DNA from: an uncultured Roseiflexaceae bacterium
GTDB lineage: Bacteria; Chloroflexota; Chloroflexia; Chloroflexales; Roseiflexaceae
Assembly (NCBI GenBank): GCA_903868295.1
Contig: CAIPUQ010000268.1
Span: 1-7,120 of the forward strand
Length of the DNA stretch: 7,120 bases
Direction: 5' to 3'
This document shows, one piece after another, positions 1 through 5,507 of this stretch. The stretch's first letter is position 1; the number at the start of each line of letters is the position of its first letter. Made by a program: the position numbers and the translations under genes. The notes beneath the pieces were generated by a model. That model was not told the DNA's origin. It worked only from the letters and a program-made list of their open reading frames with translations, and ran no database searches.

Positions 1-984
1 CCATACTCCCAGGCAAATACGTCCGCCGACCGCGCATATGGTTGTTGCTTTCTCGGGATTATCGTCGCTGTCTTTGCGGCGGCGTGGTATGCGCTCAAAT
101 ACGCGTTTCGGGCTGTGTTCTGGCTGATGAAGTATGTGTTTATCGCGATGTACTACGCATTCGCAGCGCCGTTTTTGCTCTTTGAAATACTCTGGCGTCA
201 GGGCGGGTTGTGGCGTCCTGTGCTCGTGGTTGGTGCAGGTCTGATGTTTTTGGTGGCGCTCGTGTTGGTGCTGACTGCACCGTCGCGCCCGGCCAAGCCT
301 GCCGTCGTCGCAACTACGACGGTACCGGCCCCTCCCACTGCTGTTGCGACGGAGACGCCAGTCCCCGCTACCCCCACCGCGACCGAGAGCGCCGTTCCGA
401 CGGCGACCGATACGCGGACTCCGCGCGCAACACCGGTTGCGACCGTGGATGCGCAATCTCCGACCCCTATCCCACCCGAGGAACCGACTGCGACCGTCGC
501 GGCCGCCGTTGCACCTGTACCATCGTCGGGCGACGAGCGGATTGCAGCATTTGTCTCGTCGGTGACGGATGGCGATACGGTCCGATTGAACTATGAAGGT
601 ACCGTCCAATCGATCCGCATGATTGGTGTGGATACACCTGAGACCCGTGATCCACGCAAGCCAGTGCAATGCTACGGGGCTGAGGCGAGTCGGTTCACCA
701 AAGAAATCCTGCTCAAACAGAACGTAACCATTTCGTTCGATGAAACGCAAGGTATACGCGATAAATACGACCGACTGCTGGTCTACATTTGGTTACCGGA
801 CGGTAGGCTGTTTAACCAGCTCCTTATCTCCGAAGGGTATGCGTTCGAATACACCTACAACGATCCATACACATACCAAGCAGAGTTTATTGCCGCAGAA
901 AACGATGCACGCACGGCACAACGCGGATTGTGGGCTCCGACGAGCTGCAATGGCGTGGCCAGCCCAGTGACGCCGACACCATGA
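1..984 (+). CDS. Membrane-anchored thermonuclease-like (SNase) protein, 5' end cut off by the window
   Basis: Predicted Ca-dependent phosphodiesterase of the staphylococcal nuclease fold, held at the membrane with the nuclease outside. The frame is open from base 1, so the true start lies upstream; the GTG at 115 falls inside the second hydrophobic segment and is not a likely start. Counting the first codon as residue 1 (327 residues visible), hydrophobic segments lie near 15-36, 40-64 and 72-92. A Thr/Pro/Ala-rich linker follows (about 95-175), then the SNase domain (about 179-313). Catalytic and metal positions of the family are present: D190 and D192 in DGDT, R206, D211 and E214 in DTPE, and R258 in KYDR. 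Two cysteines (CYG and the final TSC) match cysteines in the next gene and could pair in an oxidising compartment. It overlaps the next nuclease gene by ATGA, so the two are probably co-translated. Family assignment is secure; substrate and topology are inferred. Confidence 0.9.
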   Translation, partial: PYSQANTSADRAYGCCFLGIIVAVFAAAWYALKYAFRAVFWLMKYVFIAMYYAFAAPFLLFEILWRQGGLWRPVLVVGAGLMFLVALVLVLTAPSRPAKPAVVATTTVPAPPTAVATETPVPATPTATESAVPTATDTRTPRATPVATVDAQSPTPIPPEEPTATVAAAVAPVPSSGDERIAAFVSSVTDGDTVRLNYEGTVQSIRMIGVDTPETRDPRKPVQCYGAEASRFTKEILLKQNVTISFDETQGIRDKYDRLLVYIWLPDGRLFNQLLISEGYAFEYTYNDPYTYQAEFIAAENDARTAQRGLWAPTSCNGVASPVTPTP

Positions 985-1775
985 GCTACCGTAGCATCAC
1001 CCGACGTATCAGAGGTGTGGGAGCAATCGCGTTGTTGGGTGCCATCCTCATGCACGGCTGGCCTGCTGTGGCAGCACCACAGCACCGTGGGGCCCCTCCG
1101 ACGGGCAGCATACGTGCCTTCGTGACCAAAGTCGTTGATGGCGACACGATCCACGTGCGTATCGGCACAACCAACGAAACCGTCCGTCTCATCGGCATTG
1201 ACACCCCAGAAGTGGTCGATCCACGCAAACCCGTCCAGTGCTATGGTCGCGAAGCGAGCGCACGCACCAAAGCCCTGCTTGATCAACAAACGGTCTACCT
1301 CCAGGCAGACAGCACACAGGGTGATCGCGATCGGTATGGCCGTCTTTTGCGTTATGTCTGGTCCGCAAACGGAGTGGATACAAATCTCTTGCTCATCAGT
1401 GATGGGTATGCGTTTGAATACACGTATGCGCTCCCCTACCGTGCACAGCTAGCCTACAAGGCCGCCCAATCGAGTGCACGGAGCGCGCAACGTGGACTCT
1501 GGTCACCGAGCACCTGCGCAGGAGTCGTTGTAGCTACCAAAACACGCACAGCCACCAAATCCCCCACACCCACACGCACTGCCACGGCGACACCCGCCGG
1601 AACCGTCAGCGCCGCATCTGCCCCCTGTAGCGTTGGTCAGATTAAAGGGAATCGGACATCAATGATCTACCATCTCCCGAGCGGTGCGTACTATGCCAAA
1701 ACCAAACTCAGTGTGCAATGCTTCGATAGCGAACGTGCTGCACTTTTAGCAGGCTATCGTCGGTCGACACGGTGA
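981..1775 (+). CDS. Secreted thermonuclease-like protein with C-terminal SUNSET/Ada-like domain
   Basis: A 264-residue secreted nuclease. The ATG at 981 overlaps the preceding stop (ATGA) and is followed directly by a signal peptide: basic n-region with RR, hydrophobic core about 12-25, and an AVA-A cleavage site near residues 29-32. A GTG at 930 would extend the frame but would bury the signal peptide, so 981 is preferred; there is no clear Shine-Dalgarno, which fits translational coupling. The SNase domain spans about 43-178 with D53/D55 (DGDT), R69, D74 and E77 (DTPE) and R121 (RYGR). A Thr-rich linker (about 185-212) leads to a module at 216-262 with IKGN, IYHLPSGAYY, a second cysteine (C247) and a terminal AGYRRS. 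This pattern is that of the SUNSET or Ada-like small domain often found C-terminal to bacterial SNase domains. The nuclease domain closely resembles that of the upstream gene, including DPRKPVQCYG and GYAFEYTY, indicating tandem duplication. Confidence 0.92.
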   Translation: MSYRSITRRIRGVGAIALLGAILMHGWPAVAAPQHRGAPPTGSIRAFVTKVVDGDTIHVRIGTTNETVRLIGIDTPEVVDPRKPVQCYGREASARTKALLDQQTVYLQADSTQGDRDRYGRLLRYVWSANGVDTNLLLISDGYAFEYTYALPYRAQLAYKAAQSSARSAQRGLWSPSTCAGVVVATKTRTATKSPTPTRTATATPAGTVSAASAPCSVGQIKGNRTSMIYHLPSGAYYAKTKLSVQCFDSERAALLAGYRRSTR

Positions 1776-1798
1776 ATGCGTTGTGCGGGGGGATACGG

Positions 1799-1804
1799 TA
1801 TAAT
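1799..1804 (+). promoter_or_regulatory. Candidate -10 box (TATAAT) before the TIM-barrel gene
   Basis: A perfect TATAAT lies 28 bases before the start codon, in the short gap after the second nuclease gene. No good -35 sits 16-18 bases upstream, and the nearest TTG-containing hexamer (1781-1786) is only 12 bases away. It may be an activator-dependent or weak promoter, or chance; readthrough from the nuclease pair is also possible. Confidence 0.4.
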
Positions 1805-1832
1805 CCGTCCATCCGCACAGAGGAGTGTGAAC

Positions 1833-2639
1833 ATGCGTGTTGATATGATCCGTAGTCTATGGGGTATCGACGCCCCGCTCGAAGTAGTGTTGCCCGTATT
1901 TGCAAACCTTGGCTATCGCGGTATCGAAGTCGGAGCTCCGCTCGACCGAGCAGAGCAAATCGCGTTGCGTACCCTGCTTGGTGAGCACAGACTCGACTAT
2001 ATTGCCCAGGTGTTCTCGAATGGCGATAACGTCCGCGAGCATCTCGACAGTGTGCGTGCTCAGCTCGATAGTGCAGTGGCGTGCGGTGCCCGGCAGATCA
2101 CCTTGCATGGCTGGCGCGACAATTCGCACTTCGATGATGGATGCCGATTTGTCGAAGGTATCTTGCAGCTCGAACAAACATACGGTATCCGCTGTGCGCA
2201 CGAGACGCATCGCAGTCGGTTACTGTGTAATCCGTGGAGCACCGCTGCGTATCTGTCACGCTATCCCGACATGCACATTTGTGCCGATTTGAGTCATTGG
2301 GTGGTCGTTGCTGAACGGTTACTGCCAGACTTCGAAGACGTCATCAGTCAGGTGGCAGCACGGACCATTCACCTCCACTCCCGCGTCGGTCACAGCCAAG
2401 GCCCACAAGTCATCGACCCAAAGCTTGCTCGATACAGTCAAGAAGTCAGCGCACACGAACATTGGTGGCGTATGATCTATCTCGCGAATCAAGCACGCAA
2501 CGAAGTCGCCCTGACCGTTACACCCGAGTACGGCCCGCCACCGTATCAGCCGATAGATCCACATACCAACGAACCGTATCTCCCACTTGCTGATATCATC
2601 GAGTGGCAACACCAACGGATTCGCGAACTCTTCGCATAG
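1833..2639 (+). CDS. Xylose isomerase-like TIM-barrel protein (sugar phosphate isomerase/epimerase family)
   Basis: A 268-residue cytoplasmic protein of the AP-endonuclease-2/xylose-isomerase-like TIM-barrel superfamily, whose members mostly isomerise or epimerise sugars or related polyols at a divalent metal. The likely metal ligands are visible at the ends of barrel strands: E124 in HETH, D152 in ADLSHW, H180 or H182 in HLHSRVGH, and E232 in PEYG. The motifs ETHRSR, DLSHWVVVAERLL and RVGHSQGPQV mark a particular subfamily of short sugar isomerase-like proteins found in several phyla; its substrate is unknown to me. The start at 1833 is chosen because AGGAG (1821-1825) lies 7 bases before it. 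An in-frame ATG at 1776, abutting the previous stop, would add 19 residues lacking any barrel-like pattern. There is no signal peptide. The gene shares no evident pathway with the nucleases upstream. Superfamily is certain; reaction is not assignable. Confidence 0.88.
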   Translation: MRVDMIRSLWGIDAPLEVVLPVFANLGYRGIEVGAPLDRAEQIALRTLLGEHRLDYIAQVFSNGDNVREHLDSVRAQLDSAVACGARQITLHGWRDNSHFDDGCRFVEGILQLEQTYGIRCAHETHRSRLLCNPWSTAAYLSRYPDMHICADLSHWVVVAERLLPDFEDVISQVAARTIHLHSRVGHSQGPQVIDPKLARYSQEVSAHEHWWRMIYLANQARNEVALTVTPEYGPPPYQPIDPHTNEPYLPLADIIEWQHQRIRELFA

Positions 2640-2645
2640 CAAAAG

Positions 2646-2682
2646 AACAAACCGCCCGTGGCAAAGCCACGGGCGGTTTGTT
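2646..2682. terminator. Bidirectional hairpin terminator between convergent genes
   Basis: A perfect 17-bp inverted repeat (2646-2662 with 2666-2682) with an AAA loop and a GC-rich core (ACCGCCCGTGGC). It sits between the stops of the TIM-barrel gene (2639) and the convergent permease gene (2694). T-rich sequence follows the GC-rich core on the plus strand (TTTGTTGT) and on the minus strand (GTTTGTTCTTTT), so it can act as a Rho-independent terminator for both. Confidence 0.9.
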
Positions 2683-2693
2683 GTGCGTGCGCA

Positions 2694-3554
2694 TCAGGCC
2701 AAGCCGAGTACCTTGAGGATGTTGCCGTAGTTCAGACCGATAATCAGACAGCCTACGACAGCCATCAGGATGCGCTTGGGGAGCTTGCCCGCGATATATG
2801 CGGCCACAGGTGCCATGACCATACCGCCGGCGATGAGCCCTGCGACCGTTTCCCATGCTTCGACCGTAACCAGGAACGCCAACGCGACCCCACTGACGAC
2901 CGTGATAAAAAATTCTGCAGCACTAACGGAGCCGATGACTTCTTTGGGCTCGTGGCCGGTACCCAACAATGTCGTGGTCACCACCGGTCCCCATCCGCCG
3001 CCGCCGATGGTGTCGACAAATGCTCCGACAAATCCCACAACGGGCGTCCCCCACCGCATGTTGACCGGCAACGCGATACGCCACAACGCCCGCGCAACGA
3101 GGAACACGCCCATCAAGCCAAGGTAGGTGCCGATGTAGGGTTTGATCGTTGCACCGTCTAAGCCGGTGACAATGAATACACCCACCCCGGCACCAATGAT
3201 CCCAGGGATGACGAGTCTGCGAAAAAGGAGACGATCAATATTGCCGAAGCGCCAGTGACTCAGACCGGATGCACCGGTCGTAAATATCTCTGCCATGTGC
3301 ACGGCAGCAGTTGCAACTGCGGGCGACGCCCCAGTGGTCAACAAAAACGTCGATGCAGTAACCCCATATGCCATGCCGAGCGCGCCATCAACAAACTGGG
3401 CGAGCATCCCCACCAAAAACCCCGCCAGCAGTGCATCGGCGTTCACGACGTATCCGGCGCTTTGCCATCGTACAAACGTCACATACGCAGCTATCATCAC
3501 CAAACCAGCAGCCAGTGATACGACGAGTCGCTTGCGTGGTATCGGCCCGTTCAT
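2694..3554 (-). CDS. TauE/SafE-family membrane permease (putative anion or sulfite exporter)
   Basis: A 286-residue polytopic inner-membrane protein of the TauE/SafE family (also known as DUF81), whose characterised members move sulfite, sulfoacetate or related organic anions. The protein is almost entirely hydrophobic with roughly eight membrane segments and shows the family's internal duplication: the first half carries VDGALGMAYG (55-64) and the second half VDTIGGGGWGP (180-190), the acidic and glycine-rich re-entrant signatures. A short cytoplasmic start (MNGPIPRKR) precedes the first segment. ATG at 3554 is preceded by an AGGAT ribosome binding site about 5 bases away. The gene lies 56 bases downstream of the carotenoid desaturase on the same strand and may be partly read through from it, but a TATACT box in the gap suggests an own promoter. 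No sulfur-metabolism gene is nearby, so the substrate is unknown. Confidence 0.9.
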   Translation of the reverse strand: MNGPIPRKRLVVSLAAGLVMIAAYVTFVRWQSAGYVVNADALLAGFLVGMLAQFVDGALGMAYGVTASTFLLTTGASPAVATAAVHMAEIFTTGASGLSHWRFGNIDRLLFRRLVIPGIIGAGVGVFIVTGLDGATIKPYIGTYLGLMGVFLVARALWRIALPVNMRWGTPVVGFVGAFVDTIGGGGWGPVVTTTLLGTGHEPKEVIGSVSAAEFFITVVSGVALAFLVTVEAWETVAGLIAGGMVMAPVAAYIAGKLPKRILMAVVGCLIIGLNYGNILKVLGLA

Positions 3555-3575
3555 GTGTATCCTATCACTTCTATC

Positions 3576-3589
3576 AAATCTAGTGATTT
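3576..3589. repeat. Small inverted repeat AAATC-TAGT-GATTT, possible operator
   Basis: A 5-bp inverted repeat with a 4-base spacer directly abuts the candidate -10 and would overlap the transcription start of the permease gene. Just downstream CTATCA occurs twice (3562-3567 and 3571-3576), one copy next to the ribosome binding site. The layout is compatible with a repressor site, but repeats this short occur by chance. Confidence 0.25.
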
Positions 3590-3595
3590 AGTATA
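3590..3595 (-). promoter_or_regulatory. Candidate -10 box (TATACT) for the TauE/SafE gene
   Basis: Read on the minus strand, TATACT matches five of six -10 positions and lies 35 bases before the permease start. The hexamers 16-18 bases upstream are poor -35 elements; a closer match (ATGACA, 3616-3621) is 20 bases away. The call rests on the -10 and on its location in an AT-rich gap. Confidence 0.35.
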
Positions 3596-3610
3596 CCATA
3601 GAACATTGGC

Positions 3611-5092
3611 CTATGTGTCATTACCGAGGACGTACCCTGCTGCGTGCTTGCCCGACAACAATGCCAATGGGACGCCGCCGCCCGGGTGTGTGCCAGTGCC
3701 GCAGAACACCAAGCCGTTGATGTCGCGGTCACGCTGCGGTGGTCGCATAAATGCGCTCGTGCGTGCATTCGAGGCGAGCCCATAAATGGCGCCGCCAGGG
3801 GCGTTATACAGATGTGCAAAATCATCGGGCGTATACACATGCTGGACGACAATCCGATCACGGATATCAGCCATCCCAAACGACGCGAGGCGGTCCATGA
3901 CACGTTCGATATACACAGGAGCAGTTGCCGCCCAATCGATTGCGCCACGTTGGGCCGGTACATTCACCAGCGCAAAGAGGTTCTGTCCACCTGCAGGCGC
4001 ATGCGATGGGTCGTAGTTCATGGTGTGGTTGAGATACACGGTCGGTGTGTCGTGCAATCGACCAGCATCAATGTCCGCAAATTCCGCGCGGTAGTTCGGT
4101 GAAAAGCACACCGTGTGATGGTCCAAATGCGTGTATGCGCGGTCGATGCCCCACAGAATCGCCATGCCGCTCATCGACAATTCGCGCTTTTTGAGGCGCT
4201 CTGCACGACCTTTTGCACCCGGGATAAAGCGCTCATACGCGATTTGTGGATCCACGTTACAGATGACATCGGTTGCGTCATAGTAGTCACCATCGCTGGT
4301 GCAGACACCACGCACTGCACCGTTGTGATGCGAAATCTCGGCAACCGCGGTATTGACTTTGATTTCGACGCCCAATCGCACTGCGGTACGCTCGAGGAGT
4401 TGGGTGATGCCGTACATCCCACCCCGTGGATAAAACGCACCCAATGCAAACTCGGCCCAGGCAATGGTGTTGAATGTGGCCGGGGTGCGAAAAGGCGAAG
4501 ATCCATTGTAGGTTGCGAACCGGTTCATGACCTGTTGCATGTAGGGGTGACGGAAGTACGAACGCACCGCCTGATCCATTGTGCGGATTCCATCGAGTTG
4601 CCAACTGCGATGCAGCATATTGCTTTTGGCGACACTCTTGAGGCCATCGAATGGCTGGTACAAAAACGGATCCGCAGTCAAGTCCCATATCGTGCCCGCA
4701 TAGGTCAAAAATCGCATGAACGCATGGGTATCATCGGGCGAGATATGTCGGATGCTGTCGAGCAATTGCGGCAACGACGCATGCGCATCAAACACGGTGC
4801 CATCCTCCCAGAGATAGCGACACGCGGATGGAAGGCTAATGATGTCGAGCTCTTGGGCAAGCGAAGTACCAGCGCATTGCAATAATTCGTCGAGCACCCA
4901 CGGCATCGTCAGGAGTGACGGCCCGGTATCCCAGGTGAACCCCGCATCGTGCCGGATATTGAGCTTCCCTCCAAGCTGAGGCCGTGCTTCGAGGAGTGTT
5001 GTCGGTCGGCCCGCTTGGGCACACCGTATCGCACTCGCCAATCCACCGACACCAGCGCCGATGACGACGACCCGTCCTCCTGTAGTACCCAT
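3611..5092 (-). CDS. crtI: CrtI-family carotenoid desaturase (phytoene desaturase-like FAD enzyme)
   Basis: A 493-residue FAD-dependent enzyme of the bacterial CrtI/CrtN/CrtP group, which desaturate or oxidise acyclic carotenoids at the membrane; length is typical. The dinucleotide-binding start is clear: GAGVGG (12-17) after a hydrophobic strand, an acidic residue ending the second strand (LLEAR, E35), then GGK and the substrate-side motif WDTGPSLLTMP (54-64). Mid-protein YNGSSPFRTPA and PRGGMYGI (222-228) are family hallmarks, and the C-terminal FAD-binding motif is complete at 463-482 (CGTGTHPGGGVPLALLSGK). The THPGGG-type ending occurs in CrtI as well as in diapocarotenoid desaturases and oxygenases, so phytoene is not proved as substrate; the symbol is given at family level. 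ATG at 5092 follows GAGGGGG (5097-5103) by 4 bases. No phytoene synthase, cyclase or other carotenoid gene is in the window, so the gene appears isolated from its pathway. Confidence 0.88.
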   Translation of the reverse strand: MGTTGGRVVVIGAGVGGLASAIRCAQAGRPTTLLEARPQLGGKLNIRHDAGFTWDTGPSLLTMPWVLDELLQCAGTSLAQELDIISLPSACRYLWEDGTVFDAHASLPQLLDSIRHISPDDTHAFMRFLTYAGTIWDLTADPFLYQPFDGLKSVAKSNMLHRSWQLDGIRTMDQAVRSYFRHPYMQQVMNRFATYNGSSPFRTPATFNTIAWAEFALGAFYPRGGMYGITQLLERTAVRLGVEIKVNTAVAEISHHNGAVRGVCTSDGDYYDATDVICNVDPQIAYERFIPGAKGRAERLKKRELSMSGMAILWGIDRAYTHLDHHTVCFSPNYRAEFADIDAGRLHDTPTVYLNHTMNYDPSHAPAGGQNLFALVNVPAQRGAIDWAATAPVYIERVMDRLASFGMADIRDRIVVQHVYTPDDFAHLYNAPGGAIYGLASNARTSAFMRPPQRDRDINGLVFCGTGTHPGGGVPLALLSGKHAAGYVLGNDT

Positions 5093-5121
5093 ACATCCCC
5101 CTCGGTAGCCGTATTTGTCCT

Positions 5122-5127
5122 AGCATA
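5122..5127 (-). promoter_or_regulatory. Weak candidate -10 (TATGCT) for the carotenoid desaturase
   Basis: Because a hairpin terminator sits just upstream, the desaturase needs a promoter within about 40 bases. On the minus strand GGTATGCTAGG offers a partial -10 (four of six) with no recognisable -35, whose place is occupied by the hairpin. Readthrough of the terminator is the alternative. Confidence 0.22.
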
Positions 5128-5130
5128 CCG

Positions 5131-5164
5131 CAAAATCCCCCCATCGCCGGTGCGATGGGGGGAT
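5131..5164 (-). terminator. Rho-independent terminator of the small zinc-ribbon gene
   Basis: A perfect 13-bp inverted repeat (5135-5147 with 5152-5164) with a four-base loop. On the minus strand it reads a GC-rich stem ending GATGGGGGGAT followed directly by TTTTG. It begins 8 bases after the stop codon of the small gene, as expected for its terminator, and also insulates the desaturase gene. Confidence 0.85.
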
Positions 5165-5172
5165 ATGGTCGG

Positions 5173-5415
5173 TCACGGAAAAAATCTCGGCGGCGGGGTT
5201 GGTCGACTCGTGGTGTGCCAACCCCCACACGCACTGCATGCATATGCGCGACATTCACGTCTATGTGTTGTCAACTCGTGCCGCGCTGCTCGGCGCATGT
5301 GAAAGCGTGCCTCCACTACCACATTTTTCGCATCCCGATGCGTTCGGTAGCGCTTTTTGCCACTGCTCTGGCAGACCGGATACTTGTGGTACGGTCGCTC
5401 TGCACGTGTTGCCAT
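5173..5415 (-). CDS. Small putative zinc-ribbon protein (80 residues), function unknown
   Basis: A very basic 80-residue protein with a likely zinc site: C15 (near the start, followed by SGKKRYR), then C55, and C60-x2-C63 in YACSACGGWHTTS with H67. This layout, Cys-x(n)-SGK-x-RYR, an Arg/Ala-rich helix (about 28-48) and a final YxCxxCxGWH(L/T)TS, recurs in small uncharacterised proteins of many bacteria and phages; I recognise the pattern but no function. Nucleic-acid binding is plausible from charge and zinc ligands, and is only inferred. The ATG at 5415 is chosen because AAAGGA (5424-5429) is well placed before it; a TTG at 5433 in the same frame lacks such a site. The gene has its own consensus promoter upstream and hairpin terminator immediately downstream, strong support that it is real despite its size. 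The last ten residues (RPTPPPRFFP) are a Pro-rich tail. Confidence 0.82.
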   Translation of the reverse strand: MATRAERPYHKYPVCQSSGKKRYRTHRDAKNVVVEARFHMRRAARHELTTHRRECRAYACSACGGWHTTSRPTPPPRFFP

Positions 5416-5423
5416 GCTGATAT

Positions 5424-5429
5424 CCTTTC
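5424..5429 (-). promoter_or_regulatory. Ribosome binding site that fixes the start of the small gene
   Basis: On the minus strand AAAGGA precedes the ATG at 5415 by about 8 bases (TATCAGC plus one). It decides between that ATG and the in-frame TTG at 5433, which would lie upstream of this site. Confidence 0.7.
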
Positions 5430-5437
5430 GCAATTAT

Positions 5438-5454
5438 CAGGCATCAAACGCCTG
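5438..5454 (-). other. Stem-loop at the predicted 5' end of the small-gene mRNA
   Basis: CAGGC (5438-5442) pairs with GCCTG (5450-5454) across a 7-base loop. With the promoter at 5463-5491, transcription should begin near 5455, placing this hairpin at the extreme 5' end of the leader, ahead of the ribosome binding site. Such 5' hairpins can protect mRNA from decay; this role is inferred. Confidence 0.4.
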
Positions 5455-5462
5455 TGCGAAAA

Positions 5463-5491
5463 ATTCTATCATCACGCGGTAACACTGTCAA
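5463..5491 (-). promoter_or_regulatory. Sigma-70-type promoter of the small zinc-ribbon gene
   Basis: On the minus strand, TTGACA (5486-5491, six of six) is followed after exactly 17 bases by TAGAAT (5463-5468, five of six). It lies in the gap between the peptidase stop and the small gene, with a predicted start near 5455 and a leader of about 40 bases. This is the best promoter match in the window and predicts strong housekeeping-type expression. Confidence 0.85.
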
Positions 5492-5507
5492 TAGAAAATA
5501 CTACCGT

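Noticed and set aside
280..530. GC-rich repetitive stretch as a possible tandem repeat or CRISPR-like array
   Set aside because: The repetition comes from Thr/Pro/Ala codons in the linker of the membrane-bound nuclease; unit lengths are irregular and there are no spacers.
1..1775. Nuclease pair as a toxin-antitoxin or phage-defence module
   Set aside because: Both products look exported, both keep a full active site, and no immunity, sensor or NTPase partner is visible; an extracellular role fits better.
1776..1832. Upstream in-frame ATG (1776) as start of the TIM-barrel gene
   Set aside because: The added 19 residues do not resemble a barrel start, and the AGGAG site lies correctly before the ATG at 1833 instead.
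2658..3161. Plus-strand open frame after the bidirectional hairpin
   Set aside because: It starts within or beside the terminator and is antisense to the clearly recognisable TauE/SafE protein; its composition (many D, R, H, C) is typical of a shadow frame.
4115..4885. 256-residue open frame on the plus strand
   Set aside because: It is antisense to the carotenoid desaturase, whose motifs are intact. The translation shows no recognisable domain, and the long open stretch is explained by codon bias of the opposite strand.
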